From contig NZ_KB894765.1 in the NCBI RefSeq assembly GCF_000374625.1, positions 62,001-126,000 on the forward strand: 64,000 nt of DNA, written 5' to 3'. This DNA comes from Allobrachymonas chironomi DSM 19884 (GTDB taxonomy: Bacteria; Pseudomonadota; Gammaproteobacteria; Burkholderiales; Burkholderiaceae_C). This document shows, one piece after another, positions 18,522 to 27,017 of the stretch (its first letter is position 1; each line of letters opens with the position of its first letter). A model generated the notes under the pieces. That model saw only the letters and a program-made list of their open reading frames with translations. It was not told the DNA's origin and did no database searches. Both the position numbers and the translations under genes were made by a program.

Positions 18522-19625
18522 ATGAAGCCCTTTCTCCGCACCCAGCTGCAGCGCTACGCCGAACGCCAGCACGAACTCGATTTCCTGCTCAGCCGCGAGG
18601 ACATCATGCAGGACATGGACAAGTTCCTGGCGCTGTCGCGCGAGCACAGCCAGATCACGCAGATCGCCGGCCGCTGGCAGCGCTACCAGCAGGTCGAGAC
18701 CGATATCGCCACCGCGCAAGAGTTGCTGGACGATGCCGACATGGCCGAGATGGCCGAAGAGGAAATCCAGTCCGGCCAGGCCGAGCTGGCCACGCTGGAA
18801 AACGAGCTGCAGCGCCTGCTGCTGCCCAGGGATCCGGACGCCGAGCGCCCGGCCTATGTGGAAATCCGCGCCGGCACCGGCGGTGACGAATCCGCCCTGT
18901 TTGCCGGCGACCTGGCGCGCATGTACACGCGCTACGCCGAAACCCAGGGCTGGCGCGTGGAAACCATGAGCGAATCGCCGGCCGAACTGGGCGGCTACAA
19001 GGAAATCGTGCTGCGGCTGGAAGGCCCGGACAGCAGCGATACGCATCTGGGCGTGTACGGCACGCTGATGTTCGAATCCGGCGGTCACCGCGTGCAGCGC
19101 GTGCCAGTCACCGAATCGCAAGGTCGCGTGCACACCAGTGCCTGCACCGTGGCCGTGATGCCCGAACCCGACCCGGCCCAGGCCATCACGCTCAACCCGG
19201 CCGATCTGCGCATCGATACCTTCCGCGCCAGCGGCGCCGGCGGCCAGCACGTCAACAAGACCGATTCCGCCGTGCGCGTGGTGCATCTGCCTACCGGCAT
19301 CGTGGCCGAATGCCAGGACGGTCGCAGCCAGCACAGCAACAAGGCCAAGGCGCTGCAGGTGCTGCAAGCGCGCATCCAGGAGCAGGAGCGCAGCGCCCGT
19401 GCCGCCAAGGAGGCCGCGCTGCGCAAGGGCCTGGTCGGCAGCGGCGACCGCAGCGACCGCATCCGCACCTACAATTTTCCGCAGGGCCGCCTGACCGACC
19501 ACCGCATCAACCTGACGCTGTACAAGCTGGCCTACGTGATGGAGGGCGACCTGTCCGAAGTGCTGCAGGCGCTCTGCCATGCGCGCGAGGCCGAACTGCT
19601 GGCCGAGCTGGAAGTCAACCAGTGA
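18522..19625 (+). CDS. prfA: Peptide chain release factor 1
   Basis: Recognises UAA and UAG stop codons and triggers hydrolysis of peptidyl-tRNA. The 367-residue sequence has the codon-reading PxT motif as PVT ([19 protein letters not shown]) and the catalytic GGQ in [17 protein letters not shown]; the glutamine is the one methylated by PrmC, whose gene follows at once. Start ATG at 18522, 79 bases after the DUF805 gene. The stop overlaps the GTG of prmC (GTGA). Confidence 0.97.
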   Translation: MKPFLRTQLQRYAERQHELDFLLSREDIMQDMDKFLALSREHSQITQIAGRWQRYQQVETDIATAQELLDDADMAEMAEEEIQSGQAELATLENELQRLLLPRDPDAERPAYVEIRAGTGGDESALFAGDLARMYTRYAETQGWRVETMSESPAELGGYKEIVLRLEGPDSSDTHLGVYGTLMFESGGHRVQRVPVTESQGRVHTSACTVAVMPEPDPAQAITLNPADLRIDTFRASGAGGQHVNKTDSAVRVVHLPTGIVAECQDGRSQHSNKAKALQVLQARIQEQERSARAAKEAALRKGLVGSGDRSDRIRTYNFPQGRLTDHRINLTLYKLAYVMEGDLSEVLQALCHAREAELLAELEVNQ

Positions 19626-20473
19626 CAGCCGCCACCCTGCCCAGCCTGGCCCAGGCGCTGCAGCAGGCCGCACGTGCGGGCCTGCCACGCATCGATGCGC
19701 AATTGCTGCTGCTGCACGCCATTGGCCAGGACGATGCCGACCGCGCCTGGCTGCTGGCGCATGACGAGCAGACCTTGACCGCGCAACAACTGGCGCACTG
19801 GCAACAGCTGGTGCAGCGCCGGCTGGCCGGCGAGCCGGTCGCCTATCTGCGCGGTTTTCATGCGTTTTACGGCCTGCAGCTGGCAGTGGATGCGCGCGTG
19901 CTCGATCCGCGCCCCGATACCGAAACCCTGGTCGACTGGGCACTGGAGCTGCTGCCCGGCCTGCCACAGCAGCCGCTGCTGGCCGATCTGGGCACCGGCA
20001 GTGGCGCCATTGCCTGCGCACTGGCCGCCAATGCGCCGCAGGCCGAGGTATATGCCTGCGATGCCAGCGCCGACGCCCTGCAAGTGGCGCAACACAATGC
20101 CCGCACGCTGCAATTGCCGATTCGTTTTGCCCATGGCAGCTGGCTGCAGGCCTTTGGCGACCTGCGCTTTCACCTGATCGTCAGCAACCCGCCCTATATC
20201 CGCAACGACGATCCGCATCTGGCCGCGCTCACGCACGAACCGCTGCAGGCGCTGACCAGCGGCAGCGATGGCCTGGAGGACATCCGCCAGATCATCGCGC
20301 AGGCGCCACGGCACCTGCATGCCGGCGGCTGGCTACTGCTGGAACATGGCTACGATCAGGCGGAGGCCGTACAGCAGCTGCTGCGCAAGCAGGGCTTCAG
20401 CCAGGTGCAATCGCGCCGGGATCTGGCCGGCACGGCCCGCTGCACGGGTGGCTGCCTGGAGGAGACGCCCTAA
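19622..20473 (+). CDS. prmC: Release factor glutamine N5-methyltransferase
   Basis: Methylates the glutamine of the GGQ motif of RF1 and RF2 with SAM. Visible: the RF-binding N-terminal helical domain ([21 protein letters not shown]), [18 protein letters not shown], motif [18 protein letters not shown], and the catalytic NPPY in [15 protein letters not shown]. Translation must start at GTG 19622, which overlaps the prfA stop; the family N terminus begins right there and no ATG fits. 283 residues, normal length. Confidence 0.95.
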   Translation: MTAATLPSLAQALQQAARAGLPRIDAQLLLLHAIGQDDADRAWLLAHDEQTLTAQQLAHWQQLVQRRLAGEPVAYLRGFHAFYGLQLAVDARVLDPRPDTETLVDWALELLPGLPQQPLLADLGTGSGAIACALAANAPQAEVYACDASADALQVAQHNARTLQLPIRFAHGSWLQAFGDLRFHLIVSNPPYIRNDDPHLAALTHEPLQALTSGSDGLEDIRQIIAQAPRHLHAGGWLLLEHGYDQAEAVQQLLRKQGFSQVQSRRDLAGTARCTGGCLEETP

Positions 20474-20575
20474 GCAACCTTGCCGATTTCAGGACACCCG
20501 AATTGGCCGATAATCTCCCCCATGCACCCAGCTTCGGGTGCGCTGTATTGAGACTTTTTTAGCAGGATTTTTCCC

Positions 20576-20908
20576 ATGAGCGATACCCAGCAACAGATCG
20601 ACGAACTGGTCAAGAGCCACCCCATTGTGCTGTTCATGAAAGGCAACGCCAGCTTCCCCATGTGCGGCTTCTCCGGCCGTGCCATCCAGATCCTGAAGGC
20701 GATCGGCGTGGACCCGCGCCAGGTGGCTACCGTCAACGTGCTGGAAGACGATGAGCTTCGCCAGGGCATCAAGACCTACAGCAACTGGCCCACTATTCCG
20801 CAGCTGTACGTGAACGGCGAGTTCATCGGCGGTTCCGACATCATGATGGAAATGTACGAAAACGGCGAGCTGCAGCAAATGGTGCAGGCCCTGCCCCAGC
20901 AGGACTGA
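20576..20908 (+). CDS. grxD: Monothiol glutaredoxin GrxD
   Basis: Cytosolic CGFS-type glutaredoxin that carries and transfers [2Fe-2S] clusters together with BolA-type proteins. 110 residues with KGNASFPMCGFSGRAIQIL (active-site CGFS near residue 30), WPTIPQLYVNGEFIGGSDI and the C-terminal helix. Upstream bases give a plausible AGGA ribosome site (agcaggattttt). A short palindrome (gcaccc…gggtgc at 20524–20541) lies between prmC and this gene. Confidence 0.95.
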   Translation: MSDTQQQIDELVKSHPIVLFMKGNASFPMCGFSGRAIQILKAIGVDPRQVATVNVLEDDELRQGIKTYSNWPTIPQLYVNGEFIGGSDIMMEMYENGELQQMVQALPQQD

Positions 20909-20951
20909 TCCCGCTGCCCCTGCCGCCTGAGCGGCGGCGGGGCCGCCTCGT

Positions 20952-20999
20952 GGTACGGACAGCCGGGCCGGTAGCCCGCTGCACACGCTGTCCGCTACC
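20952..20999 (+). other. Nested stem-loop between grxD and the PaeA-like gene
   Basis: Bases 20952–20963 pair with 20987–20999 (12 bp with one bulged C at 20995), and inside this 20964–20968 pairs with 20974–20978. No T-run follows on either strand, so a simple terminator is unlikely. The structure lies immediately upstream of the downstream gene's 5' region. Its function is unknown. Confidence 0.4.
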
Positions 21000-21023
21000 G
21001 GTGTGCCACCCACCCTCTCCTGT

Positions 21024-22320
21024 ATGACGCTTGCCCAAGCCCTGTTGCTGATTGCGCTGATCCTGGCATCGGCGTTTTTTTCCATGGCGGAAATCTCGCT
21101 GGCGGCCTCACGCCGCGTCCGCCTGCGGCAACTGGCCGATGATGGCGAGGCCCGTGCCCATGTGGTGCTGGGCATTCAGGAACAGCCCGGCGACTATTTC
21201 ACCGTGGTGCAGGTGGGCCAGAATGCCATCGCCATCCTGGGCGGTATCGTGGGCGAAGGCAGCCTGACACCGGTGTTCAGCCAGCTGCTGGCACGCGTGT
21301 TGCCCGCCACACAAGCCGCCAGTCTGGGCTTCGCCCTCTCCTTTCTGGTGGTGACGTCAGCCTTCATCCTGTTTTCCGATCTGCTGCCCAAGCGCATCGG
21401 CATGAACGAGCCGGAAAAATTTGCCATCCGCCTGGTGCGGCCCATGCAGCTGGTCACGCTGCTGCTGCGGCCGCTGGTGTGGTTCTACAGCAAGACGGCC
21501 GATGTGCTGCTGCGCCTGTTCGGCATGCCGACCCAGCGCGATGACCGCGTCACGCCCGATGACATCCTCTCGCTGGCCGAGGCCGGTGCCCAATCCGGCC
21601 TGCTGGCACGCAACGAGCAGCAGGTGATCGAGAACGTGTTCGAACTCGACAGGCATCACCGTGACCAGCGCCATGACCCCGCGTGACCGCATCGCCTGGT
21701 TTGATCTGGACGAACCCGATGCCATCATCCGTGCCCGCATCACGGCCGAGCCTTTCTCCACCTACCCGGTGATGGACGAGGACATGGACCGCGTGGTGGG
21801 CTATGTGGATGCCAAGGACCTGTTCCAGCGCGCCATGCGCAACGAGGCCATCCAGCTGCGCGACCCGACCCTGCTGCAAAAGGTGCTGGCCGTGCCCGAC
21901 CGCCTGACGCTGGCCGAGGTGCTGGACCAGTTCCGCCAGGTGCACGAGGACTTTGCCGTGGTGGTGAACGAATACAGCATGGTGGTGGGCGTGGTAACGC
22001 TGAATGACGTGATGAGCACGGTCATGGGCGATCTGGTGTCCATGGACGAGGAAGACCTGATCGTGCGCCGTGACGACCATTCCTGGCTGATTGATGGCGT
22101 CACGCCGATCAGCGATGTGGAACGCGCCCTGCACCTCCAGGACGACCTGCCGCACGAGGGCGATTACGAGACCATGGCCGGCTTCATGATGGTGATGCTG
22201 CGCCGCATGCCGCGCCGCACCGACCGCGTGGTGTGGGGCGAATACACTTTCGAAGTGATGGACGTGGACAACTACCGCATCGACCAGGTGATGGTGACGC
22301 GGGAAACTGCACCCGAGTAA
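21024..22320 (+). pseudogene. PaeA/YtfL-like CNNM–CBS–CorC_HlyC transporter, split by a one-base frameshift
   Basis: Two overlapping frames together encode a complete member of the family that includes the E. coli polyamine exporter PaeA (YtfL). Frame one (from ATG 21024) gives the DUF21/CNNM membrane domain (AFFSMAEISLAASRRVRLRQ, SDLLPKRIGMNEPEKFA) up to VIENVFELD. The next frame gives TVTSAMTPRDRIAWFDLDE, the two CBS domains (YPVMDEDMDRVVGYVDAKDL, DFAVVVNEYSMVVGVVTL) and the CorC_HlyC domain to the stop at 22320. Ignoring the A at 21651 restores FELDGITVTSAMTPRD, about 432 residues, the family's usual length. As it stands the first frame ends at 21686 after a few wrong residues. It could be a real mutation or a sequencing error. 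Confidence 0.8.
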
Positions 22321-22323
22321 GGC

Positions 22324-22977
22324 TCAGAAAAAACCGGCCGCAATATTGATGGCCATGGCCAGCACGATGGCGTTGAAGGCATAGGCCAGCACGCAGTGCA
22401 GCAGGCCGGTGCGGCGCATGCGGGTGCTGGTAAAGCTCACGTCAGCCGTCTGGCCCGAGGTGGCGATCACGAAGGCGAAATAGAAGAAATCCAGATAGCC
22501 GGGCTGCCGCGTGTCCGGGAACGCCAGACCGGGCTGGCCGTGCAGGCGCTCCTGCTCGTAATAATCATGCGCGTACAACTGCGCAAACAGGGTGTGGATG
22601 AACACCCAGGCCAGCGATACCGTCAGCATCGCCAGCGCCACATGCAGCCCCTTGGCTGTGCCCTGCAACGCGCGCGCCGCTGCCATTTGCGTGACCACGG
22701 CCACCAGCGCCAGCACAATTGCCAGCAGGGCCAGCCCCAGCGCCATGCCATGGCCCTCGGCCTGCACACGGGCCCGCCGGCGGATACTGTCCACACTGGC
22801 ATCGGCCTGACACATGTGCCACACCGACAGCAGATACACCACCGCCCCCATGCTCCAGGCCACCAGCACATGGGCATGCAGATCGGCATGCCAGACAAAG
22901 GGCAACAGGCCACCGGCCAACACGCCCACGGCAATGCTGGCGGCGAGTCGGGGATGGGTACGGATCAGGGTGAGCAT
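22324..22977 (-). CDS. DUF1345 membrane protein
   Basis: A 217-residue integral membrane protein with about six hydrophobic helices. The DUF1345 hallmarks are visible: VYLLSVWHMCQ after helix 2, HTLFAQLYAHDYYEQ, and the region PGYLDFFYFAFVIATSGQTADVSFTSTRMRR, which precedes the last helix. The family function is unknown; the SGQTADV stretch is its most conserved part. The stop lies three bases from the stop of the converging PaeA-like gene, so there is no room for separate terminators. Confidence 0.85.
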   Translation of the reverse strand: MLTLIRTHPRLAASIAVGVLAGGLLPFVWHADLHAHVLVAWSMGAVVYLLSVWHMCQADASVDSIRRRARVQAEGHGMALGLALLAIVLALVAVVTQMAAARALQGTAKGLHVALAMLTVSLAWVFIHTLFAQLYAHDYYEQERLHGQPGLAFPDTRQPGYLDFFYFAFVIATSGQTADVSFTSTRMRRTGLLHCVLAYAFNAIVLAMAINIAAGFF

Positions 22978-23064
22978 GGCGTTATGCTACAGGAGGCGAT
23001 GGGGTCGTGGCATGCCCCTGCCCTGCCATTGGCGGATACAATACGCGATTGCGTGGAACGCAGG

Positions 23065-23141
<77 letters not shown>

Positions 23142-23197
23142 GATGCCTTCAGGGCAAGCGCTTCTGCCGGGTGCAGCACAGCAGCACCTGCCCCGCA

Positions 23198-23494
23198 TCA
23201 CGCATGGTGTTTCACCCAGCTTTTCAATACCTCATTGATGCGCGTCTGCCAGCCAGCGCCCGTGGCCCTGAAGGCCTCCAGTACGGCGCTGTCAATGCGC
23301 AAGGTGACTTGCGTCTTGCTGCCACTGCCCGGCGGACGCCCGCGACGCAGCTGTGGCCTGACCTGCTCCCATTCGGCATCTGTGAGCGGACGTGCATCGG
23401 GGTCAACCTGAGCGGCAGTCGTGATGGCGGCATCTTCGGCTGGTGTCGGCAGTTGCAGCACTCTGCCAGTGCGGCTTTTAATATTCCGTGACAT
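23198..23494 (-). CDS. brnA: BrnA-type antitoxin
   Basis: A 98-residue product, the second gene of a type II toxin–antitoxin pair. The N-terminal half is polar and likely binds and neutralises the toxin (PDARPLTDAEWEQVRPQLRRG, RGRPPGSGSKTQVTLRID); the C-terminal half is a ribbon-helix-helix-like DNA-binding segment (LRIDSAVLEAFRATGAGWQ, TRINEVLKSWVKHH) that represses the operon. Its start lies 17 bases inside the toxin gene, so the two are translationally coupled. It ends 57 bases from the tRNA. Confidence 0.9.
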   Translation of the reverse strand: MSRNIKSRTGRVLQLPTPAEDAAITTAAQVDPDARPLTDAEWEQVRPQLRRGRPPGSGSKTQVTLRIDSAVLEAFRATGAGWQTRINEVLKSWVKHHA

Positions 23495-23762
23495 AACGGT
23501 GTACCTCTCTCAGGTTCGCTTTTCTCAGGCTGATGATGCGGCGCTCTGCAGGAGCGGCTGGTGGCCTGTCTACATAGGCTACAAAGTACAGGCGATCCTC
23601 CATGGGCACCAGGGCGCACATCCGCTTTTCTCCATAGTCTTTCCGCGAATCCTCCCAGCCCAGGGCTTCGTCCCATGCAAGTTCACCGGCTACACCCAAT
23701 GCCATGCCATGCTTTTGCTGGTTGATGGCATCCTTGATCGAGTCAAACGTCAGGATTGGCAT
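23478..23762 (-). CDS. brnT: BrnT-family ribonuclease toxin
   Basis: A 94-residue BrnT (DUF497) toxin, a small RNase of RelE-like fold that inhibits translation when free. Family features: LTFDSIKDAINQQKHGMALG near the N terminus (the 'K..N..KHG' start), the DEALGWEDSR and YGEKRMCALVPMEDRLYFVAYVD core, and RRIISLRKANLREVHRY at the end with the conserved Arg/Lys residues. It is the first gene of the pair, as is usual for brnTA. The promoter read from sequence puts the transcription start at about the A of the ATG, so the message is probably leaderless. Confidence 0.9.
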   Translation of the reverse strand: MPILTFDSIKDAINQQKHGMALGVAGELAWDEALGWEDSRKDYGEKRMCALVPMEDRLYFVAYVDRPPAAPAERRIISLRKANLREVHRYVTEY

Positions 23763-23767
23763 AAATT

Positions 23768-23795
23768 ATTGTAGTTACGATTAATGGTTTGTCAA
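23768..23795 (-). promoter_or_regulatory. Promoter of brnTA
   Basis: On the minus strand: -35 TTGACA (23795–23790), a 16-base spacer, and -10 TACAAT (23773–23768), a near-consensus sigma-70 promoter. Only five bases separate the -10 box from the brnT ATG. Confidence 0.8.
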
Positions 23796-23814
23796 GCATT
23801 TTTTGTAGTTACGA
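23769..23814 (-). repeat. Direct repeats at the brnTA promoter, probable operator
   Basis: The 12-base sequence TTGTAGTTACGA occurs at 23769–23780 and 23803–23814, 34 bases apart (about three helical turns). The first copy overlaps the -10 box, the second lies just upstream of the -35 box. BrnA is known to repress its own operon, so these are the natural candidate sites; that assignment is inference. Confidence 0.55.
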
Positions 23815-24144
23815 AATAACTGTCTCTCATGACAGCATTCAGGGATCGCCTTGCTGGTCCACACCAATACGCAGTTGCGCAAGCATGGCTCTCACACATC
23901 AATATTGGATTGTATTTCATTATATTTATTAAAAATAATAATTCATTGGGTCTATATTTTTATTGTGCCGAGTTGGTGACACCGACTGACAACCTGCCAT
24001 GTCATGCGGAGCCGCAGCATGAGCCATGCACAAAGCAGCCAAGGACCAACCAGCAGGAACACAGTCCACATCACCCCATGGGAACCACCGCCATGACTGC
24101 CCAACCCAGCCTCGGCGGTATGGCTGCGGTGATAATCTCCCTCC
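23815..24144. other. AT-rich non-coding stretch between brnTA and the methyltransferase gene
   Basis: No credible gene is seen on either strand. Bases ~23905–23965 are strikingly AT-rich compared with the rest of the window and probably hold promoter elements, but no clear -35/-10 pair stands out. A GATAAT at 24131–24136, eight bases before the methyltransferase ATG, could be a -10 box without a good -35. The composition suggests acquired DNA. Confidence 0.5.
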
Positions 24145-26925
24145 ATGAACGCCGTAGAAATCGAAGCCGCCCTCTCCGACCTGGCCCTGCAGGACTTTGA
24201 CGCTGCGGAGTTTCCGTTTGCGTTTCTGGCTGCGTTTGGCAACAAGGAAACTGCGCTCAAGCGCCTGCGCAGCGGCAACAACAATGCCTCGGATGTAACA
24301 GGCGGCGTTCTGCAGCGCAACAACATCCATCTGGCCGTGTGCGAGGCTGGTCAGGTAAGCCAGACCTTGCAGGCGCTACGTAGCAGCCCGGCCACGACCA
24401 GGGGCAAGGCCCGCTACATCCTGGCCACCGATGGCGACACACTGGAAGCAGAAAACCTGCTGGAAGGCGACACCATTGCCTGCGCCTACCCGCAATTTGC
24501 CGACCATTTCGGCTTTTTCCTGGCGCTGGCGGGCATTTCCACCATTCAGGAAATCAAGGACAACCCGGTCGATGTGCGCGCCACGGGCCGCCTGAACAAG
24601 CTGTACCTGGAGCTGCTGCGCGAGAACCCGGATTGGGCTGGCGAAGACCGCCGCGCTGACATGAACCACTTCATGGCTCAGCTCATCTTCTGCTTTTTTG
24701 CCGAAGACACGGGGATTTTCAGCCGAAACGGCCTGTTTACCCAGACCGTGGAGCAGATGAGCGAGCGCGACAGCAGCAACACGCATGCGGTGCTGGCAGA
24801 CATCTTCCGCGCCATGAATCTGCGCCATTCGGATCGCGGCAACGACCTGCCCCGCCTGCCCGGCTGGGCCGATGCCTTTCCCTACGTCAACGGTGGCCTG
24901 TTTGCCGGTACACCACAGGTGCCGCGCTTTACCCGCATGGCGCGCACCTATCTGCTGCACGCTGGCGCGTTGAACTGGAAGGAGATCAACCCCGATATCT
25001 TTGGCAGCATGATCCAGGCCGTGGCCGATGACAATGAACGCGGCGCGTTGGGCATGCACTACACCAGTGTGCCGAACATCCTGAAGGTGCTCAATCCGCT
25101 GTTTCTGGATGAGTTGCGCAGCCAGCTGGAAGCAGCAGGCAACAACGAGCGCAAGCTGCTGAACCTGCGCAAGCGCATGGCGCGCATTCGCGTATTTGAT
25201 CCGGCCTGCGGCAGTGGCAACTTTCTGGTGATTGCCTACAAGCAGATGCGCGCGATCGAGGCCGAGATCAACCGCCGCCGTCAGGAGCCCCACCTGGGCA
25301 GCGTGATTCCGCTGACCAATTTCCGCGGTATCGAACTGCGCGATTTTCCGGCGCAGATTGCCCGGCTGGCGCTGATCATTGCCGAGTTTCAGTGTGATGT
25401 GCTGTATCGCGGGCAGCAGGATGCGCTGGCCGAATTTTTGCCTCTGAATGCCGAAAACTGGATTGTCAGCGGCAACGCCCTGCGACTGGACTGGCTGAGC
25501 ATTTGTCCGCCCACCGGCACCCATGTGCAACTGGTGGCGGATGATCTCTTTGAAATTCCGCTGGATCAGGCCGAAATCCACTTCGACAACGAAGGTGGTG
25601 AAACCTATATTTGCGGCAACCCACCGTACTTGGGCTCCACCTGGCAAAGCGATGAGCAAAAGGCCGATCTGGAGGCGGTGCTGGCACGCCATGCGCGACA
25701 GTGGCGCTCACTGGATTACGTGGCCGGCTGGTTCATGAAGGCTGCCGAATACGGAACGCAAACCCCGTCAGTTGCGGCCTTTGTAACGACCAACTCCATT
25801 TGCCAGGGGCAGCAGGTGCCGATTCTGTGGCCGGCCATTTTTGCCACCGGCAGTGAAATCGCCTTTGCCCATACCAGCTTCAAGTGGGCCAATCTGGCCA
25901 GCCACAATGCGGGCGTGACGGTGGCCATTGTGGGCATTTCCAGCCAGCCACCGGCAACGCGGCGCCTGTACTCCCTGCCTGCCGATGGCAACAAGGATGC
26001 TGTGGATGTCAAGGAAGTCAGCCATATCAATGCCTATCTGGTACCTGGTGCCAATGTGACAGTGAGCAAGGCCACTCGCCCCTTATGTGGTCAGGCAGAC
26101 ATGAACTTTGGCAACAAGCCTGTCGATGGCGGCCATCTGCTGCTGACCAGGGATGAGGTAGCAGCGCTGCAACTGACGCCCGCGCAGCGCGAACGCTTTA
26201 TTCGCCGCATTTATGGTTCTGCGGAGTTTATTCGTGGGCTGGAACGTTACTGCCTGTGGATTAGCGACGAAGACCTACCGGAAGCCATGCAGATTACCAC
26301 CATTGCCCACAGAATTGAAGGTGTGCGTGCAATGCGCCTGGCTAGCTCTAAAGCAGCCACCGTGACACTGGCTATTTCGCCTCATCAATTCGGAGAGGTA
26401 CGCCAAACAGGGCACGAAACGCTCATAGTTGTGCCAAGCGTTTCATCGGAAAATCGTGATTATCTTCCTTGCGGCTTTGAACCCATCGGAACGCTTATCA
26501 ACAACGCAGCCTTCGCCCTCTACGACGCCCCCCTCTGGAACATGGCCCTGATCGCCTCCCGCCTGCATCTGGTCTGGATCGGCGCGGTATGTGGCAAGCT
26601 GGAAACCCGTTACCGCTATTCCAACACCCTGGGCTGGAACACCTTCCCCGTCCCCCTGCTGACGGAGCAGAACAAGATCGACCTGACGCGCTGCGCCGAA
26701 GACATCCTGCTGGCGCGCGAGGTGCATTTCCCCGCCACCATCGCGGATCTGTACGACCCGGACAAGATGCCCGACAACCTGCGCCACGCCCACGAACGCA
26801 ACGACGAAGTGCTGGAACGCATCTACATCGGCCGCCGTTTCCGCAACGACACTGAACGGCTGGAGAAGCTGTTTGACCTGTACACCCGGATGACCACCAG
26901 TGGCAACAAGCGCAAAGCCCGCTGA
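24145..26925 (+). CDS. Large MmeI-like class I DNA methyltransferase (modification subunit of a restriction-like system)
   Basis: A 926-residue protein that should methylate DNA, probably adenine N6. Order: an N-terminal domain (residues ~1–140) without a clear D-(E)xK nuclease motif; a helical spacer (RADMNHFMAQLIFCFFAEDT); the methyltransferase core with SAM motif I DPACGSGNF at residues 352–360 and the catalytic NPPY at 492–495; a target-recognition region (about 600–800, SAEFIRGLERYCLWISDEDL, RYRYSNTLGWNTFP); and a C-terminal helical part (AHERNDEVLERIYIGRRF). This arrangement follows MmeI-type type IIL enzymes. The helicase and GIY-YIG genes follow on the same strand. There is no strong ribosome site; the ATG at 24145 is the first credible start. 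Confidence 0.88.
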   Translation: MNAVEIEAALSDLALQDFDAAEFPFAFLAAFGNKETALKRLRSGNNNASDVTGGVLQRNNIHLAVCEAGQVSQTLQALRSSPATTRGKARYILATDGDTLEAENLLEGDTIACAYPQFADHFGFFLALAGISTIQEIKDNPVDVRATGRLNKLYLELLRENPDWAGEDRRADMNHFMAQLIFCFFAEDTGIFSRNGLFTQTVEQMSERDSSNTHAVLADIFRAMNLRHSDRGNDLPRLPGWADAFPYVNGGLFAGTPQVPRFTRMARTYLLHAGALNWKEINPDIFGSMIQAVADDNERGALGMHYTSVPNILKVLNPLFLDELRSQLEAAGNNERKLLNLRKRMARIRVFDPACGSGNFLVIAYKQMRAIEAEINRRRQEPHLGSVIPLTNFRGIELRDFPAQIARLALIIAEFQCDVLYRGQQDALAEFLPLNAENWIVSGNALRLDWLSICPPTGTHVQLVADDLFEIPLDQAEIHFDNEGGETYICGNPPYLGSTWQSDEQKADLEAVLARHARQWRSLDYVAGWFMKAAEYGTQTPSVAAFVTTNSICQGQQVPILWPAIFATGSEIAFAHTSFKWANLASHNAGVTVAIVGISSQPPATRRLYSLPADGNKDAVDVKEVSHINAYLVPGANVTVSKATRPLCGQADMNFGNKPVDGGHLLLTRDEVAALQLTPAQRERFIRRIYGSAEFIRGLERYCLWISDEDLPEAMQITTIAHRIEGVRAMRLASSKAATVTLAISPHQFGEVRQTGHETLIVVPSVSSENRDYLPCGFEPIGTLINNAAFALYDAPLWNMALIASRLHLVWIGAVCGKLETRYRYSNTLGWNTFPVPLLTEQNKIDLTRCAEDILLAREVHFPATIADLYDPDKMPDNLRHAHERNDEVLERIYIGRRFRNDTERLEKLFDLYTRMTTSGNKRKAR

Positions 26926-27017
26926 CAGCCTGATGAGATGCCTGCCGGGCCACATCAGGGCGGTTTGAAGCCTCTCTTTTTTACATCCACCCATTCCTGC
27001 CCGCCTACACTCCAGAC

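Noticed and set aside
20524-20541. Palindrome gcaccc–gggtgc before grxD as a terminator of prmC
   Set aside because: The stem is only 6 bp and the nearest T-run lies more than ten bases further on; the element may equally be part of the grxD upstream region.
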